This document shows positions 46,544 through 60,914 of a DNA stretch of 64,000 nt, piece by piece. The translations under genes were made by a program, and so were the position numbers. Positions within the stretch are counted from its first letter, which is position 1, and each line of letters opens with the position of its first letter. The DNA lies in contig NC_090132.1 of assembly GCF_040581485.1 (NCBI RefSeq), positions 496,001-560,000 of the forward strand, read 5' to 3'. Below the pieces are notes generated by a model. It made no database searches. It was not told where the DNA came from and saw nothing but the letters and a program-made list of their open reading frames with translations. The DNA is from Linepithema humile. Taxonomy: Eukaryota; Arthropoda; Insecta; Hymenoptera; Formicidae.

Positions 46544-49500
46544 CAGTCCCCGGTGAATTCGCGCTGAAAGGGGCAATTCGTAAAACAAAGGGCACGGAGG
46601 TATTCACGATTTCGCATAGCGAGCAAATTACAGAAGTCGCCTCTTCTTTCTGGATTCTTATTGTCTTTGTCCTCCGCGTCCACGAAATGTATGAAAACTC
46701 ACGGTGTAACAAAGGAATATTGATTGCAAAAATAAACTTTACATCACTTTGCGTTATCTTCATAAATAATTGTCGTAGTTAATTGAAATATTTAATTAAA
46801 TTTTTTCTGAAAATTAAATCTAGCGGTCGTTTAATAAATTGATAAATAATAGCGCTAAATTCGTGCTTTAATGGGCTAATTATGCTTGCGAGGTTGAATG
46901 TCTTCATCAAGCGGGATAAAGTTCATCCTCTTAATGCGCGTTGCTGCAGAGAGAGAAGGAGAGAGAGCATGATGAACACACGGTTCTTATCGTAGCAACA
47001 TGACAGTTAGTAATGTATCCGTTGTCCGTTACATCGCCTCCACATCTTTCGCAGAGAGATCGCTCTCGCGTGTCTCCACTTTCGGGACACTTTATCATAA
47101 AAGCAAGACGCACCAGCCGGAGGCGCGTTTATTATATGGTAACCAGATTAAGATATAAACGATGTGGATATTAAGCGCTATTTCGGGTCGCTCGCGGGCA
47201 AAGGAAGGAATTAAGACATAAACAAACAGGACGTATTAGCAGCTCTCGTGCTTATTGCGCTCGATAGAAAAAAAACTCGCTCGTCGTAACAGCGACACGC
47301 GATTATGTCCCCGAAGAATCTCCGCTCTTGAACGAAATACTTTCCGGAGTCATAAATATCAGCCGAGGTCCGCGCGCTCCGAAGGAAGAAGGGTTTCCAC
47401 GACCCTAAATCAAGGTCGGCTTCGCTGCCCGCGTCGTCGCCGTCGTCGTCGGCGTTCCTTTCACCCTCGCCCATCCTCGGAACGTTCTTCGGAGGTATGA
47501 GCCTCCGTGAGAGATATGATTTAGTACTTTTGACGGGATTAATAATTTCCAGCGCGGGCGAGGGAGGTAGCAGATGTCGAGACATTTTCGCGCCCCGTTC
47601 TTGCCGCTTGTCGTCGTCGCCACCTTCTCGCGCCGCGTCTCTGCCTTCTTCGCTTTTACGCTCGTCTTGACAAAGGTGAATCTGTCACGGCCTTATGACG
47701 GATTTACCTCACCCGTGGCGACGGGCCTCCGTGGATTTACCGCGCCCGCCTGTGCCCGCCCCGTGAAGCTACTTGCCCGGCGACGTAACTCATCGCCGAA
47801 AGTCATGTATTATTACGATGTAGGCGGATGCGCGAAATACCCGCGGTATAATAGCTTCGTTGGTTCGCATGATTATAAAATATACCTGTTCGCAAAGAAA
47901 TTAAGATGCGAGGCTATCGCGTTTTTTTTTTAATTAGAGAGAATTTTTTTAATTATATTTAGATATTTTAAGAGCAAGCTATAATTGCTTTGTGTTACAT
48001 TAATTCAGTAATTAAAAAAGCCTAATTATTGAAAATGTTATCGAAGATATTATTGAGATATTTTCCTTTTCGCAGAATTTATAATCACGTTGCGTATATG
48101 AAAATTCAATGAATAATTATATACATTTATCACATTTATACAAGACTGTACACAGGGATATATTAAGAAAAATGATTTATTGTATAAATACGAGAACATG
48201 CATTCTTATCACAGAGTGAGTTTTGATGATAGATTTAGATTTCACTCAGATAATATCTATCGTTTGAAGGCAAAAGCCTAAAGTTGAGATAGGTACGGAA
48301 TGAAAGATGAGACATACTTTTGTCATTGACGATGATACCGATCTTCAAAGGTAACCCGCTCTCACTGTACCGTCGGCGACGAGAATCCCTCTCGCGCGGA
48401 CAAGCTCCGAGTATTCGTTTTCTTTTATCTCCTCTGTCTCTCTCGACACGAATGTATTCATTGTCAGTCTGGTATTTTTTGTGCGTTGTGCCTTTTCATC
48501 CATTCAACTATGCCTTCATCTTGAATTTGAATATCTCTTTTTGTAATGAGAATAGCCGAAATATCATATAAATCTCTTATAATTGAATAAGATTTTAAGA
48601 CTTTATTCTAGATTTTTAGAAATTTTAATATTATTTACTTATCTAAAGCCATGACTCAATATTTCTTAAAATTGTATCAAAGAAGGAAGCGGTGGAAATT
48701 AAAAATCAGTTGAAAATTCGGGATTGCACTCTATATACGTAAACGAAAAAGAACGAAAATATTTAAAGGTGCAATAATCTATAAGATGAAAAAAAATATA
48801 AGATTCGAAGATTAAGATCGTAGAGTCCGAATATACATCGATCATCCGGAGATTCAAGCTTCCGAAGCGGAAGATCTAAGCGATAGTACAGCTATGCGAT
48901 GAATCTTGAAAGATTTTCTCTACACGGCCCATCTTCGCGACGCACTTATCGATACACTCCATCATTAGAGCGTTTACAACTAGGAATACCTAGAACACTT
49001 ACTTCATTAAGAGCACTCTACCTTTTTTGCCGATGGCTGCACCTGTGGAGAGAGTAGAAGACCCGAGCGAAAGAACTCAATCAGCTCGAGCGAGGTCGTA
49101 CCGGTCATTAAAGGGAATATCTAATCCAGGACTTCTTGCATCGGTAATCCTTCAGTTCCCCGCGTTAATCGCGCCCGTGCCCGAGCGATGCGATCGTTAC
49201 ATACTGTTAATAAATAAATCCCCGTAGAATAAACACGTTGCGGCTTAACGTCTCTAAATTATTACCCTTCCGATCATCGGTTTATAATAAAGTCTCGGGT
49301 CGGATTGTGTTCGCGTCCGTAGAATCCTGCGGAAACGCACGCGGCAAAAAGCATCCTCTCCCTTTCCAGGCGGAATTAACGAACCGTTCTCTCGCTCTTT
49401 CTTAGTCTTCTCGGTAAATCTCGGGGAAAGAAAAAAACGCTTGAGCCTGAAAGTAGCTGCGAATCAAGATTATCGCCGCTGTGTCGCGAAAAAGACGAAT

Positions 49501-49909
49501 TCCACGAGGCCGCTCGAAGCACGGCCGATGCACACGATTCTCACTTTCGTTTTATGGAATTTCAGCCATTACCGGCACTCAATATAGCGCATTCCCGCGC
49601 GGCGTTCCTCGTTTCATTAGCTCGTTCTTCGGCCCCGATACAATATTAACCGCTGTATCGCGGTGCAATAAATTTTTTTCAGCGGGATATTGGGCGAGCT
49701 CTCGGTATACGGCGTATCGACGTTTTGACAATGGGTTTGGAGCAATTGGCGTTTTGATTAAGTGAATTACAGCGTGGTTTAATAACTATAAAGAGATTTT
49801 ACGATCGCTAAAGATTTTATCGTTCCCTTTCGATTCGAGTGATTACTTCAAATCAAAGGTAATTTTCTCGGTGCGAGTAATCATTTTATCTTGAATTTAA
49901 CAAGTGCCC

Positions 49910-49934
49910 AAAAAAAAAAAAAAAAAAAAAAAAA
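49910..49934. repeat. Run of 25 A
   Basis: Uninterrupted A-run. It could be the tail of a retroposed sequence, but the sequence on its left shows no recognisable SINE, LINE or gene copy and no flanking duplication that I can find. Confidence 0.9.
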
Positions 49935-50719
49935 CTAATAATGCAAAATATTTGTCGCGTTTTAGTTTTCACGGTGCGTTAGACTGTAGAAGAATACGTG
50001 AAACAATTTTGAGCTGACATGTTTAAAATTTGAACCGGTTTATTAATTTCACAAATCTGATAATCAGTGAAATTAGATAACTGTTTTCTACATGCTCCTG
50101 TTAATTATTTATTGATTTGATTTCAGCGAGAATGATTTGATTTCGCGATTCAGCGCCGCGCTTTTGAACGAAATTTGATTTTGCGGTAAAAATATATCGC
50201 GAATTCACTGATTGCCAATATCAAATGATATAAAATAACGATTCGTCTCTCTCGCCAAAAGAACGATTGCAAAATGCGATTATTGGAGGGTCGAAATCGA
50301 CGCGCCGGCAAATAAAATGTAATTTCCAATAGACGTTAATTCACCAACCCTCGTTCCCCATTCCTCTCGCGCGCACCTCCCAAACACCTGGAAGTGCAAG
50401 CGGCGAGAGGGAATCTCGCCCCCTCGATGCATTCTCCCAACACTCATCCCCTTATTGCCCGCGCGAGTAATCGCGGATTGATTGGATTCCTCTCCACGGT
50501 GCGTCCTAAGCGCATTCGACTCACGCACGAAGCAGCAGCAACGCGTTCTCGCTGCCATGATCGGAGCGTGCAACTCGCAGACGATGGAAGGAGCGCGCGG
50601 GCCCCGCGGGCGGGCAAACGGGTGGTGGCAGGGCCTCGCGCGAGAGAACACGCGGGGGAAGAGTGGATGTGTGCGGTGGGGGAAGAAGGGCTGGAAATGT
50701 AGGCTGTAGCTGCCGCTGC

Positions 50720-50742
50720 GGCTGCTGCTGCTGCTGCTGCTC
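50720..50742. repeat. (GCT)n trinucleotide repeat
   Basis: About 7 GCT units in a CpG-rich region. It makes poly-Ala/poly-Ser/poly-Leu frames that I do not accept as genes. Confidence 0.9.
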
Positions 50743-51150
50743 GAACGATGGACGCGCACAGGTTGTTCCTGATCCGAACGCGCGTAATAGAGGCCAGGTA
50801 GGCGGGTCGGCGCGCGGGCAGCACGAAAAGTAGGGCCCCGCGGCTTCTCCAGCGAACGTTTTTCTCTAAATTACAGCTCCGGCCCCCTCTCTCTCTTCTC
50901 TCTTCTTTGTCGCTCTTTTTCTCTCCCTCTCTTCTCTCTCGTTTTCTCCTCTCTCCCGCGGGGTACAACCGAGTGAGCTCCGTCCGAGCGGGGAACCGCC
51001 TGTTGCCTGAATCGCCGAGTGCTCTCGTCGCGCGCGCAATCTCGCGAGTTGTAGCGCGTATCGCGGCGTGAAGAAGAGTTATCGTTGTCCTCTTGGCGCC
51101 GAGGCGGGTCAGCGCGGAAATTCCAGAGTCGCGTCAAAGAACGTTTCGAC

Positions 51151-51184
51151 GTCGCCGCCGCCGCCGCCGCCGCCGCCGCTGCTG
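51151..51184. repeat. (GCC)n trinucleotide repeat
   Basis: About 10 GCC units followed by two GCT units. It yields a poly-Ala/Pro frame without other coding evidence. Confidence 0.9.
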
Positions 51185-51640
51185 TCGTTTCCACCGCATC
51201 CGGTTAATCGCGCGGATGAATTAACGGCAAATTGTATTTTTGATTTAATACGCACAGACGGCTTCTTTCTCTTTCTCTCGCCCTCTTTCCGTCCTTCTTG
51301 AGCTCGAGATTTCCCTGGGAGACGGGAAGCTTAATGCATGCCTCCGGAGAGTATATTATTCTCTAAATTATAGCCGCGACCGACTCGTTCTCTCGGCTGC
51401 TGCGTTCATCTCTCCTCTCCTCTTTTCTTTCCTCTCGCATCTTTCCCGCGGGGCTGTCGAGGATAGCCGGACCGGGCAGCCGGCCCGCCGCTACTACCTG
51501 AACCACGCACGAGTTCTTTCCCATGCACGATGATCCTCTCTAGATACCAAAGATCGCGGCCGTTATCGTTGGCGCCATTGTTTGCGCCCAGAAAATCAAA
51601 GCCTAGAATTTGCACCCACCGCACTTACGGCACTCGGCGA

Positions 51641-54600
51641 ATCATCGACTCGCGCTACAACCAATCCTATTTTTACCTGCTAATTTAGTTGGACAATTCG
51701 CATTTCGAGTTAAAAATTTATTCGACGATTTTTTAAAGACTATTTAATATTTATGATAAAATTAATTGATGATTAAAGTTAATTAAAATTAGATTTATAA
51801 GTAAATGATTAGCATTTGCGTATATTTTGAAGCAAAGTTGGAGAATGCGTTAATGCGCATCGACCCAATAACCTCCATAAGCATTATAGAATTAGCCGAG
51901 ATCTAGCGGTGCGTCGTCGACAAGGCATATAATTCGTCCCGACATTTTGAAGACATACCACAGGCAATGAGATCACGAACGGTTATTCACGAACGCGCTT
52001 TTATTTTCGCGATTGCACGGCAGACTTTTCACGGTCAAGCGACGCTGGCATTGGCGAAGCGCTGCTCCTTGCACGCAAGGGGGATACCTGGTCAGAACTT
52101 TCCACCGAGAGATGGACCGATGTTTATTGGACGAGATAGGTAAACCGGATCGCGAGCAGGCCGGGAGCCATCTTCCAGGAATGAAAATAGAGAAGAGGCA
52201 TCCCGATGTGCCCGAGGAAGAGACTGGACGCGAAATTTCCGTCGTTTCTGCGCCGAGAGGAAGCGTCTCTCGTTTCTTCGCACCCCCTCCGCCCCCGATT
52301 TTTACCAAGCGGTAATTTACGCGGGATCTTTCTCAGGGGTCTGTCAAATTACAGACCATATATGTATAATTCGACGCACTTTTTTTCGAGTATCCGGGAA
52401 AAGGGGGGAAGCGATATGCGCGCGTTAACGCGCGATTAAGAGGCAGTAATTTTACCGTTAATAACGGCGATTAATTTGCTCATTTATCAAGTCGTCGCGA
52501 AACGTACGCGTCTGCGTGCGGCAATCAGTATCGGTAAGCGTGCATTAAATGCAGACCGCGGAAGGTCGTAGTAGCCGAGGAGACGAACGAACCAACGGAG
52601 CAAAAAGCTATAGTAGCCGCAAGTTCAGCATAAACCATGTATGCGCGTCGTGTATCGCCGCGCGGCACGGATGAACTCACGTAGGTTTGAGCGAGCCAAT
52701 GCGCCGAGATGGATTCCAGCCTGCAATCTGCATAATTCTCCGCCGGGGATTGCCCTTATCCCTTCGCGCTCGCGCGAGCGATTCGCGGAACCTCCTCCGG
52801 TCTCGCATTAAACGAGTTCCGACCGACCGACGGCCGTCACATCCGTGCCGCAGCCGAGATTAGAACTTTGGTAAACCGAAGCACGTGGAGGACAGGAGGA
52901 CCGGCAGCATCGATCGATCGACACCCCGTGGTTTTGATGCGAAACGCGCGACCTTCGGCCGACCATTTATAAAGTGCGAATATTTGCGGAATGCTTTGTT
53001 CTCCCTCGCGGCGCAGCTGGGAATTTCCTGCAAGGCTACTTGTTGTCGTCTCGTGTGCCATTCATTATCGACCGCAGCGCGCTGCATCGCGCGCCGGATG
53101 AATGGCGATTGAGTAACGGAGAGATTTCTGTTCATGGATTTAAACGATATTCATTACCTCTGATTACATTGTAGGCAAACTCAAGGCGATCGCTGAGAAA
53201 AGTCGGAAATCGAGTATAAACAGCAGCTCGTTCGTCTTGATAACAGTCAATTAATTTTAATGCGCTGCGAGGAAGCATAAAAAGCAGCAGAATTGATTTT
53301 GCAGTGACTAGAAAAACTTGAAGATTATTTAACTTTTAAAAATGATTTATAAGCATTGCGCAGTTTTTTCGTTGATATTTCATTGTTTTTTTTTCTTAAA
53401 TCGTAAATGTTTCTAAAACTTTTTTACTCCATTTTTACAACCATGTCTTGCCGACATAATCTTGCGGTTATTACATAGTTTATAAAAATCTTTTAATTTA
53501 CACATATACGCTAAAGATCGAGAATCGGTGTAGTTTTACGAGCCAAATTTCCAGGAATGAATTTATCGCGAATGCGGGGAATGTTAGCGTTGTTACCGCG
53601 GGGGCTAGGATTTTACAGATGGCGAACGCTCCGGCGATCGTCGTTAACATAAATGATCGGAGTCGTAAGATTGGGCGATGTGATGATACGGCGGAGGACC
53701 TCGCCGAATCGCATCGTATAATCGGGAATTCGAAGCTGGCGATGATACTCTCCTGCGAAAAAAATTCGCTTCGAAAAGATAGCTTATGACCGTGACGATA
53801 TTGCAAAGAGCGTTTACCGGCTCTTCTTCGTGGTCTAAATTATTTTCTCTGCCACGTACGAACGTAGCAGTGATGGATTCTCATGATTACGAATCGTTTC
53901 TCGCTTCAACGTGATCACGGCCTTGCCATAACATTGCGCTTCTTTAACGCAACTTCGATATGCCAGTTGCGAAAGTGCCGATGATCATTATTATTTAGCA
54001 TGCTATTTTCGTCACGTTATTTCGTAAAGGAAGTTTTACGTAATAATATGTAATTCACGTGAAAATTTGGGCTTGTAATACTCAATGTATCTTTCTGCAG
54101 AAATCAGAGGTTAAATTCAAAATAACAAACAATATACAACAACGTAATCACGAACAATCATATGATGAACAGAATTTTTGTGGAAGAGATCATTGTCACA
54201 CACGTTGATAAAGAATGCACACACATTAATGAAGAATTCATAAATGAAAAAAAAGTGTGAGAATCCAAGAGAGTCACGCTATGTAGTTATTACATTCCCC
54301 TAATAGAGCTCGGCATTACGGAATGTTTTATTACAGACATCTGAATAGAATTTTCTGCACTACTTATAATATACTTATGTCTTTATGCTATGTATGTGAA
54401 AGTATAACCCATACAGTTGATACTTTTCGTTAAATGTTTCTCGCGTGCTTACCGCGTATTCCCTGATTCGCATCGAACCTGAAAGATCCACTATGACATC
54501 GCTCCGCCCTTGTTCGCTCACGTGCATTTGCAAACCGGCAATCCGGCGATTACGCAAACGCATCATTTGCATGGTCCTATACCGGTCTGGCGTCGCGTCT

Positions 54601-57600
54601 CTCTCTCACGGGGGTGGAACGGGAGCAACGCTTCCGCGCACACGCGCGCCCAAGGTAGCAATGAAAATCTATACGCGTGAATTAAACGAAAGATGATCTC
54701 TAATATCCGATCGAGCGGGCAGGTAGGCATCTCCGCCGGTGAGGTTAAGAGTCCGACAATTATGCTGGTCGGAAACGCTCGTCGCGGTAGCTGCACCCGT
54801 AAATGCATTCGCGCCGATGAGAGGAGAGAGGCAATAAGGCGCTTCGCTAATTTTCCGCGACTGTTATAAGATTCGCCTTGGCATTTCTCATCCGCGGCGA
54901 TCCGAACGTACTTATTTTCAGTGATGATACGCGGATAGGGAACGGCGCGCTCTTCCGGGTCACAGTCTTCTAATTCGCCCTCGAGCAATCCTCGCACGAT
55001 TCTCGCTTCCAAATAGCGGGATCACCTCTCACGGTCAAAAAAATGTTTGAAGGCTACTTGGGCGCGATCACGGCATCATAAATCTCGTGCGCCGTGGATT
55101 TACGAAGAGATTCAACTATCTCGAAGAATGCGGTATAATGAGAATTCGAGGATCATATCGTGCGCACGTCGACAGATGTTCGTCAAGAAAATTGTCCGTC
55201 TTTCGTGACGGTCCTCACGGTTCTAGCTTTGATCCCAGCTAGGAACGAACGAGAACTATACTATATGAATCTACTTCTCAATTAACATGCATTCCATTTG
55301 CCCACAGAAATTCTTTGAGTCATCTCAATTAGTTTGATTCTTGATTAAGAAATTCTAAGTTTCTAAACACATTATATATCAAGGAAATAATTTTACACGC
55401 AAAAAATATCTTTGTTATACAGATTATAAATAAAAATCCAAAGAATTGTAACACGAAGCAAAGTGTCTATCACTGTCCGTCAATATTTTGAAAAAATCCA
55501 CGGAGATAGTTCGGAGAATGGATCCGATAAATCCATCTTGAATATTCCTCACGCACAAAGTTTCCCGATAAAGTTTCACACCAGCAGCAGGCAAGAATCC
55601 TGCGTAAACTCGCTCCTAATAAAAAGTTGCACCTGAAACTCCAACCCATTAGCTTCTTCTTCCATCCCGCATGATACTTGGCGTTAAATAATTTAGCCAA
55701 TTAGTCTCGAGTTAAATGTGCGCTAAAAAGAAATCAGATGCAAATTACTCGCACGTTGGAATACCGCTATCGCCTTTTCCACGACACCGGACAGTGCAGC
55801 GCTCGCACGAGCGTTATCGTATAAGGTAACCGAGACTCCCGGTAGTCGGCCGTGGCAGCTTTAAGTCGCTCCATCCAAATCGGGGGGGAAACACGTTGTA
55901 GGCGCTGGTGTGCGCGCCCCCGCCTACATTCTAGTACAAATATTGAAACAAGCTCCCCAAAGGTTCCGCGAACGAATCCGGGTATCGAGACGAAGTCGAG
56001 TGGCGTAGCATAGGGGAATCCTCCCCGCAAACGGCGTTCCGTTCGGGAATGCCGCGTACGTCGAATACGTACGTCGTGACCGCGCGACGCGCAGCAAGTC
56101 GGGAAGTCGTAATGAGCCGTCGTGGGAAACTGCTGGGGAGAGAAGAGCGACGACGACGTTCTCTCTTCGCCGTTGCCGGTTCTCGCTTCCAGAAGCGCGG
56201 GAAAGAAAGAAAGCGAACGAGCGCACGCGCGACGCGTCCGGTCTCTTCTCGCTCTACCGCATCGCCGCGCGATGCACCTGCGGCCTTCCTCGAAGAAGCC
56301 CAATTCCGTTCTTGCCACCGAGTACGAATAAACGCGAAAATCGGGTGGCAGGTGCTGCTTATTCGTGCGAAAGAATAGACAAAATTCGTTTTCTTGAGAA
56401 TGGAATTTTTTTTTCTCGCGAACATTCAATTTTGATATTTAAAAATTGAAGCTCAAACTATAATGATAAAAAAATACTTGATCGATTATCAGAAATGTTA
56501 CATTTGTCGTTCTACAAATTAAATTTTTAAATGTGTGCATTGAGATTTTCATTAGATTTGATAAAATGTTTGAAAAATAATTTAGATCACACATTTGATT
56601 GTAAAAATAATTTTTGTATAGATATTTAATGAAAAATTAAAATCGTAAAATAAAAGTCTAGCTATTTCCATACACAATGTATTCTAGAACGACTCTAGTA
56701 GAATAACTTTCACGAAACACCTGCTGCCTAGTGAAACAGGTGACGCGCATCGTGCGGGCTGTTCAGAATGTACCGGTACATCCATCAATTAGTTTGAAGG
56801 AGTTCATTTGAATAAGCTTAATTCTCGCAGACGTAAAGTTAGAAATAAAAGTTGCAAGATCAGTTTGAACAAACGTCTAATTTGAGAAACGTCACTTGAG
56901 CCATCGCGGTATTGTGAAAATACATGTGCGCGATAAACGTAATCATTGATCATACATGCGGAACTCGTCGCGTCATATTTTACGAGAAACAAAGCGATTA
57001 GAGGAGTCAAGCCATATTGGCAATTTGTACATCAGAGAACTTGGTTTGTGTACTACAAATCAGGCATTTTCAGACTTTGCAGCTCAACGTAATTCCCAAA
57101 TGGATATAGTCATTCGAGGCGATGACGCTAAGTATAAGCGATACATCAGTCTGTATAAGCGAAAATCCATTTGATCGTCGACGTTGATGAACGCGTTGTA
57201 AGCGGCGTGTACAACCGTACGCACCGAGCTATTCACGTGCGCGGACAAGATGCACCTAGATGCAGAGGTACTCAAACTTTGCAATCATGCAAAACAAAAT
57301 GTAGGAGATAATGTACATTTGAACCCTTCCGTATCTTTGATCTTTACACTGTTAAATTTATCTTGGCTCTCACATTCTTAAGACATTTGGAAATTTTTCG
57401 ATATTGTTTTACAACTCTTACACTTTTTCTTTCTATCAATAGTTGATTGAAATATTTTATTCGCGTAATTAAAATGTTTTCATCTTTATTATCGATGTTA
57501 TTATTACGTTTAACTGATATTAATTTTTCATATAAACGTCTATAGTGTATTTGTGAGTTCTCGATGTGTGCTGACTGTTATTCGCGAAAGGCTAGGCGAA

Positions 57601-60600
57601 TAGAAAATCCGAGTTTTCAGAATTCCACTTTAATAATGTTAGTATGCACATTTATTTGATTCGAGTATATTGCGGTATCCGTAAACGTGCATAATTTTCT
57701 GCCGACAACGCGCGTACCTTTCTCATATACAATAAAGTTAATAGGCGTTACATACGAATGTACCTCATTTCCCGCAAACTGTTATTTGGTATTTTCTTGC
57801 GGATGGTGGTCAATTAAGATACAGGCGTAAATCGTCGCGGAAGTCGTATTAAAGGACCGATTGACCGCGTTCCCGCATCCGTCGCTCGTAGTTTCTTGTG
57901 CCGGCCATCCATGTCGCATAAAAATTCCACATCTCGTGGTTTGAGAACCCTAGTTCGTGCCGCGTAGCAGTCGGGTAATTTCGTCGTGCGACATACCGCA
58001 GTTTGCGGTACCAAGCGCGCTGCCCGCCGCCGCCGCTGCCGAAGGCCCATAGCGCACGATTACGCCGGCAGTTTCGCTCTAAGAGAAGTAATAGCAATCT
58101 CTATCGGCGGGGCAGCAGCCGCAAGAAGTCTGCCGATCGCTACAATGTAGTTTTACACGCTGGAGGCGGGTGCTGGATGTGCTGCGCGGTTACCGGATAT
58201 CGCATTTGCCTGTGGGGTCGGAGGGCAGCAGCCCGCGATTAACCGCGCAGGAAATCGATTCTGTAAGAAAAATGACCGCCTCGTGGAATTCCGTGTATCG
58301 ATGCGTCAGTATCAATATTCCGTCGGTGAAAAGGCCTTCTGGTCGAATCGTAAACATTTATTGATCCACGGGAAATCGTTAACGCGAGCGAGCGGGTCAT
58401 TAACGAGTCGTTAAGTTCTTTTTACGATTAGATCACCGTAAAGCTTGTAGAGAAATCTTGTGTCGCGCTGGAATGTGAAATGATGTGCCAAGTATAGCCG
58501 GCAAGAAAGAAACGTGGACAAGAAATTCTTATCCGTATTAGGACCATTATCTTCTTGCGTATCTTTAAATCGTTCATAAATCGAACACGATAGTGATGAC
58601 ATGACTGTAACCTAATCTTTTCATTCAATTAATTTACATTTCCAATTTTAAACTTAAATTATGTGTTATGAGTCCTATGAGACGAATACGTGTGAGATAA
58701 TTACGATAAATACAAAATTAGCACTTATTTTACAAACTCGGATCTGAATAAATTTTACAACAATCGCATCTCATTATCTGTTATCTTAATTACGTCGAAA
58801 ACTAAACTTAACCAAGACGAAGTCTCTAAAGTTGATAAAAGTTAGGATTGTTAAGATTCATCTTTTTACTGCAAACATATTGCACTCAAAAAAATGATCT
58901 TGCAATAATAGCTAAAATTTTCTAGGTGTAAAAAATTAACTAAAACAGATAAATGATTAGCAACTGTTGTGATATTGCATATGTAATTACTTAATCAGTT
59001 TAGATGACAGAAACAGAATATATATCTGTATTGTTTGTGAACTTTGAAAAGAAAGTTTCTCTAAAGCGCCTATCTATATAAGATCAATCACGTGTTAGAT
59101 CATGCAATGAATAACATTTAGCAATGGTACCTAAATTTTTCAGAAGCTATTGCTAGAACATTACTGCTATAAATTCTATATGTGACAAACAATGTTTTCA
59201 CAGATCCGAAAAATAGCGATACATTCTTGTTGCGATATCTAGAAATCTAACTACATCAGCGAAATATTTTTTTGAGTGTGAATTATGTCAAAGCACAAAA
59301 TCATGTGAATTTTTTCTTTGTATTTGTGCGTTTAACAGCATCGGTAAAATATCTTGAAAATTCTTTTTTTCATTAACTCCCATACGAATAATTCTACGCG
59401 TCTCTCATTTCCGACAAAAATGAATTTAATGAACTGATCAAGATTTACTGTTTGCTAATCTACGAACCGAAAAAAGAGTCCTCGGCGTGTCTTGCCGATT
59501 TATGCTATCAAACGTGAGTGATGACATGCAAAAAATGTTCATTTTATATTTTGACGTATAATGTAAGAGAAACAAATTTCATCTCGGCACGATTTCTCAT
59601 TTCTGAGTCTCGTTTCTACGTCGTAATTTAATATGACTGTAACGAGGGACTCGAAACCTTAATTCAGGCATATTCCATCGTCGCAGACACATTGAACACG
59701 ACATATTGAGCGTCCGCAATTAGGTTCTGCGAAGAAGGTACATCCGTGCTCGACGTCGCTCAGATCACTGTTCTTCTCCCATTACGAGTCTCACTTAACG
59801 CCAAGTGACATTCCGCTAGCGCGGTTTTTGCGCGGTTCCGCTGACCATTCATTGCACCTTGCGCGAAATCTTCGTCTCGCGTGTGACAGTTTTTGCGGCG
59901 AACTTTGCGAGTACGTGCTCGCCGACACCTTCGACACGGAGAACCTTAAGGGAACGAGATCCTCCAGGAAGGTCTCGGTCGGAACGAGCACGAAGGAGGC
60001 GTGTCGTACACGTACGGACTGGAGTCGCCATGTTATATTCTTCACGAATGAGCTCATTGTACGTGGGCACAATTCGATGTCGAACGTTCACCGACCGTAT
60101 AGTCTGTGTTTTTCAACCGTACCGCTATCCATAATAGACGCCTTTATTACGAATAGAGACTGGAACTGAGCCACGCATGGCGCCAAACAGTTGCTCGAAT
60201 CGCCGACGTGTGCTCGCGTTTCTACGAGTCAATTGTGTTGATACTATAGACGAAATGATGTGGCCTATCTTGGCGCATTGTGCGAACGTTCAAGCATGTG
60301 AAAGATAGGTAGATAGGACACTTGGTTGTCTGGAGTAAGCTCTGTGAGAATAAGGACACATCTACGCCAGTAAATAAACCAAAATTATAATGAGCATAAT
60401 TAGCGCAATACCGTTAAGCAGTGCAAAAAGAAAGTTGACACAACATACCAGCATATCTATGCGTTGTAAGAAATATTTATTAATCTCAATATTAGTATTA
60501 AATTATTTTTTATTAAAAGTCTTTAAATATAAAAAAGAATAACACAGAAATCTAATGGATCAGGGATTCTTGTTGGTAATATTTCGTCTTTTTCACAAAT

Positions 60601-60914
60601 TATCACGTTAAATCTACAATTATTTGCGTAAAAAGGGAAAACAGAAATCTAACTTGTTTTAAAAATATAAAAGGAAAGAAATTAATAAAGATTTGTCATT
60701 CATATTCATATATTATACGTTACTCAATTAATATGTTAATTTTATGATGGACCCATCACGGTTATCTTGAACATAAAATATAATGTAAGATGCTGTTGAA
60801 ACAGACAAGACTTCTGTAAGTAGGAGTTAATGATTTTACGAACAAGAAGTAGTCTCTAATTCTCGATTTGGGTGGTCCATCCAAACATCATTTTTATTTG
60901 TTGATATTCTTAAG
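51641..60914. other. Long non-coding stretch
   Basis: CpG-rich patches at 52000-53150, 54440-55260, 55760-56370, 57800-58300 and 59650-60330 alternate with AT-rich DNA. Stop-free frames of 100-220 codons in the CpG-rich patches (for example minus 55767-56429 and plus 52013-52315) have Arg/Ser-rich or mixed composition and no splice support. A 71-codon plus frame at 56956-57174 reads somewhat protein-like but is unrecognised. Confidence 0.4.

Larger units (their letters stand above)
45283..50700. other. Non-coding stretch
   Basis: Mixed DNA with CpG-rich patches at 45300-45700, 47100-47830, 49000-49650 and 50330-50700. It holds a short tandem decamer (45757-45786), a (CT)n tract and a 25-base A-run, all listed separately. 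Frames across the GC-rich patches look like chance openings. Confidence 0.4.
50701..51640. other. CpG-rich block with internally repeated layout
   Basis: The word TTCTCTAAATTA(C/T)AGC occurs at about 50864-50879 and again at about 51356-51373. Both times it is followed by a long C/T-rich tract, then a CCCGCGGGG word, then CpG-rich sequence. The spacing is about 490 bases, which suggests an old segmental duplication, possibly of a promoter-like or pyrimidine-rich element. No exon could be supported. Confidence 0.35.

Noticed and set aside
49910..49934. Poly(A) run as the tail of a retrotransposed gene copy
   Set aside because: No gene- or SINE-like sequence precedes it and no target-site duplication could be seen.
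50444..51194. Poly-Ala-containing frames over the (GCT)n and (GCC)n repeats
   Set aside because: Homopolymer runs come from the trinucleotide repeats, and the flanks are Arg/Glu-rich low-complexity in pyrimidine tracts.
52013..52315. 100-codon plus-strand frame that reads somewhat protein-like
   Set aside because: Number and length of such frames are as expected for GC-rich DNA of this size. No start context, splice structure or recognisable domain.
54446..54585. Possible minus-strand exon ending in GCG|GTAAGC
   Set aside because: Protein-like reading and a fair donor, but no convincing acceptor and the peptide is unrecognised. The surrounding DNA is CpG-rich with several open frames.
55767..56429. 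220-codon minus-strand frame with overlapping frames on both strands
   Set aside because: High-GC DNA opens several frames at once. The composition is Arg-rich and inconsistent with a single coding frame.
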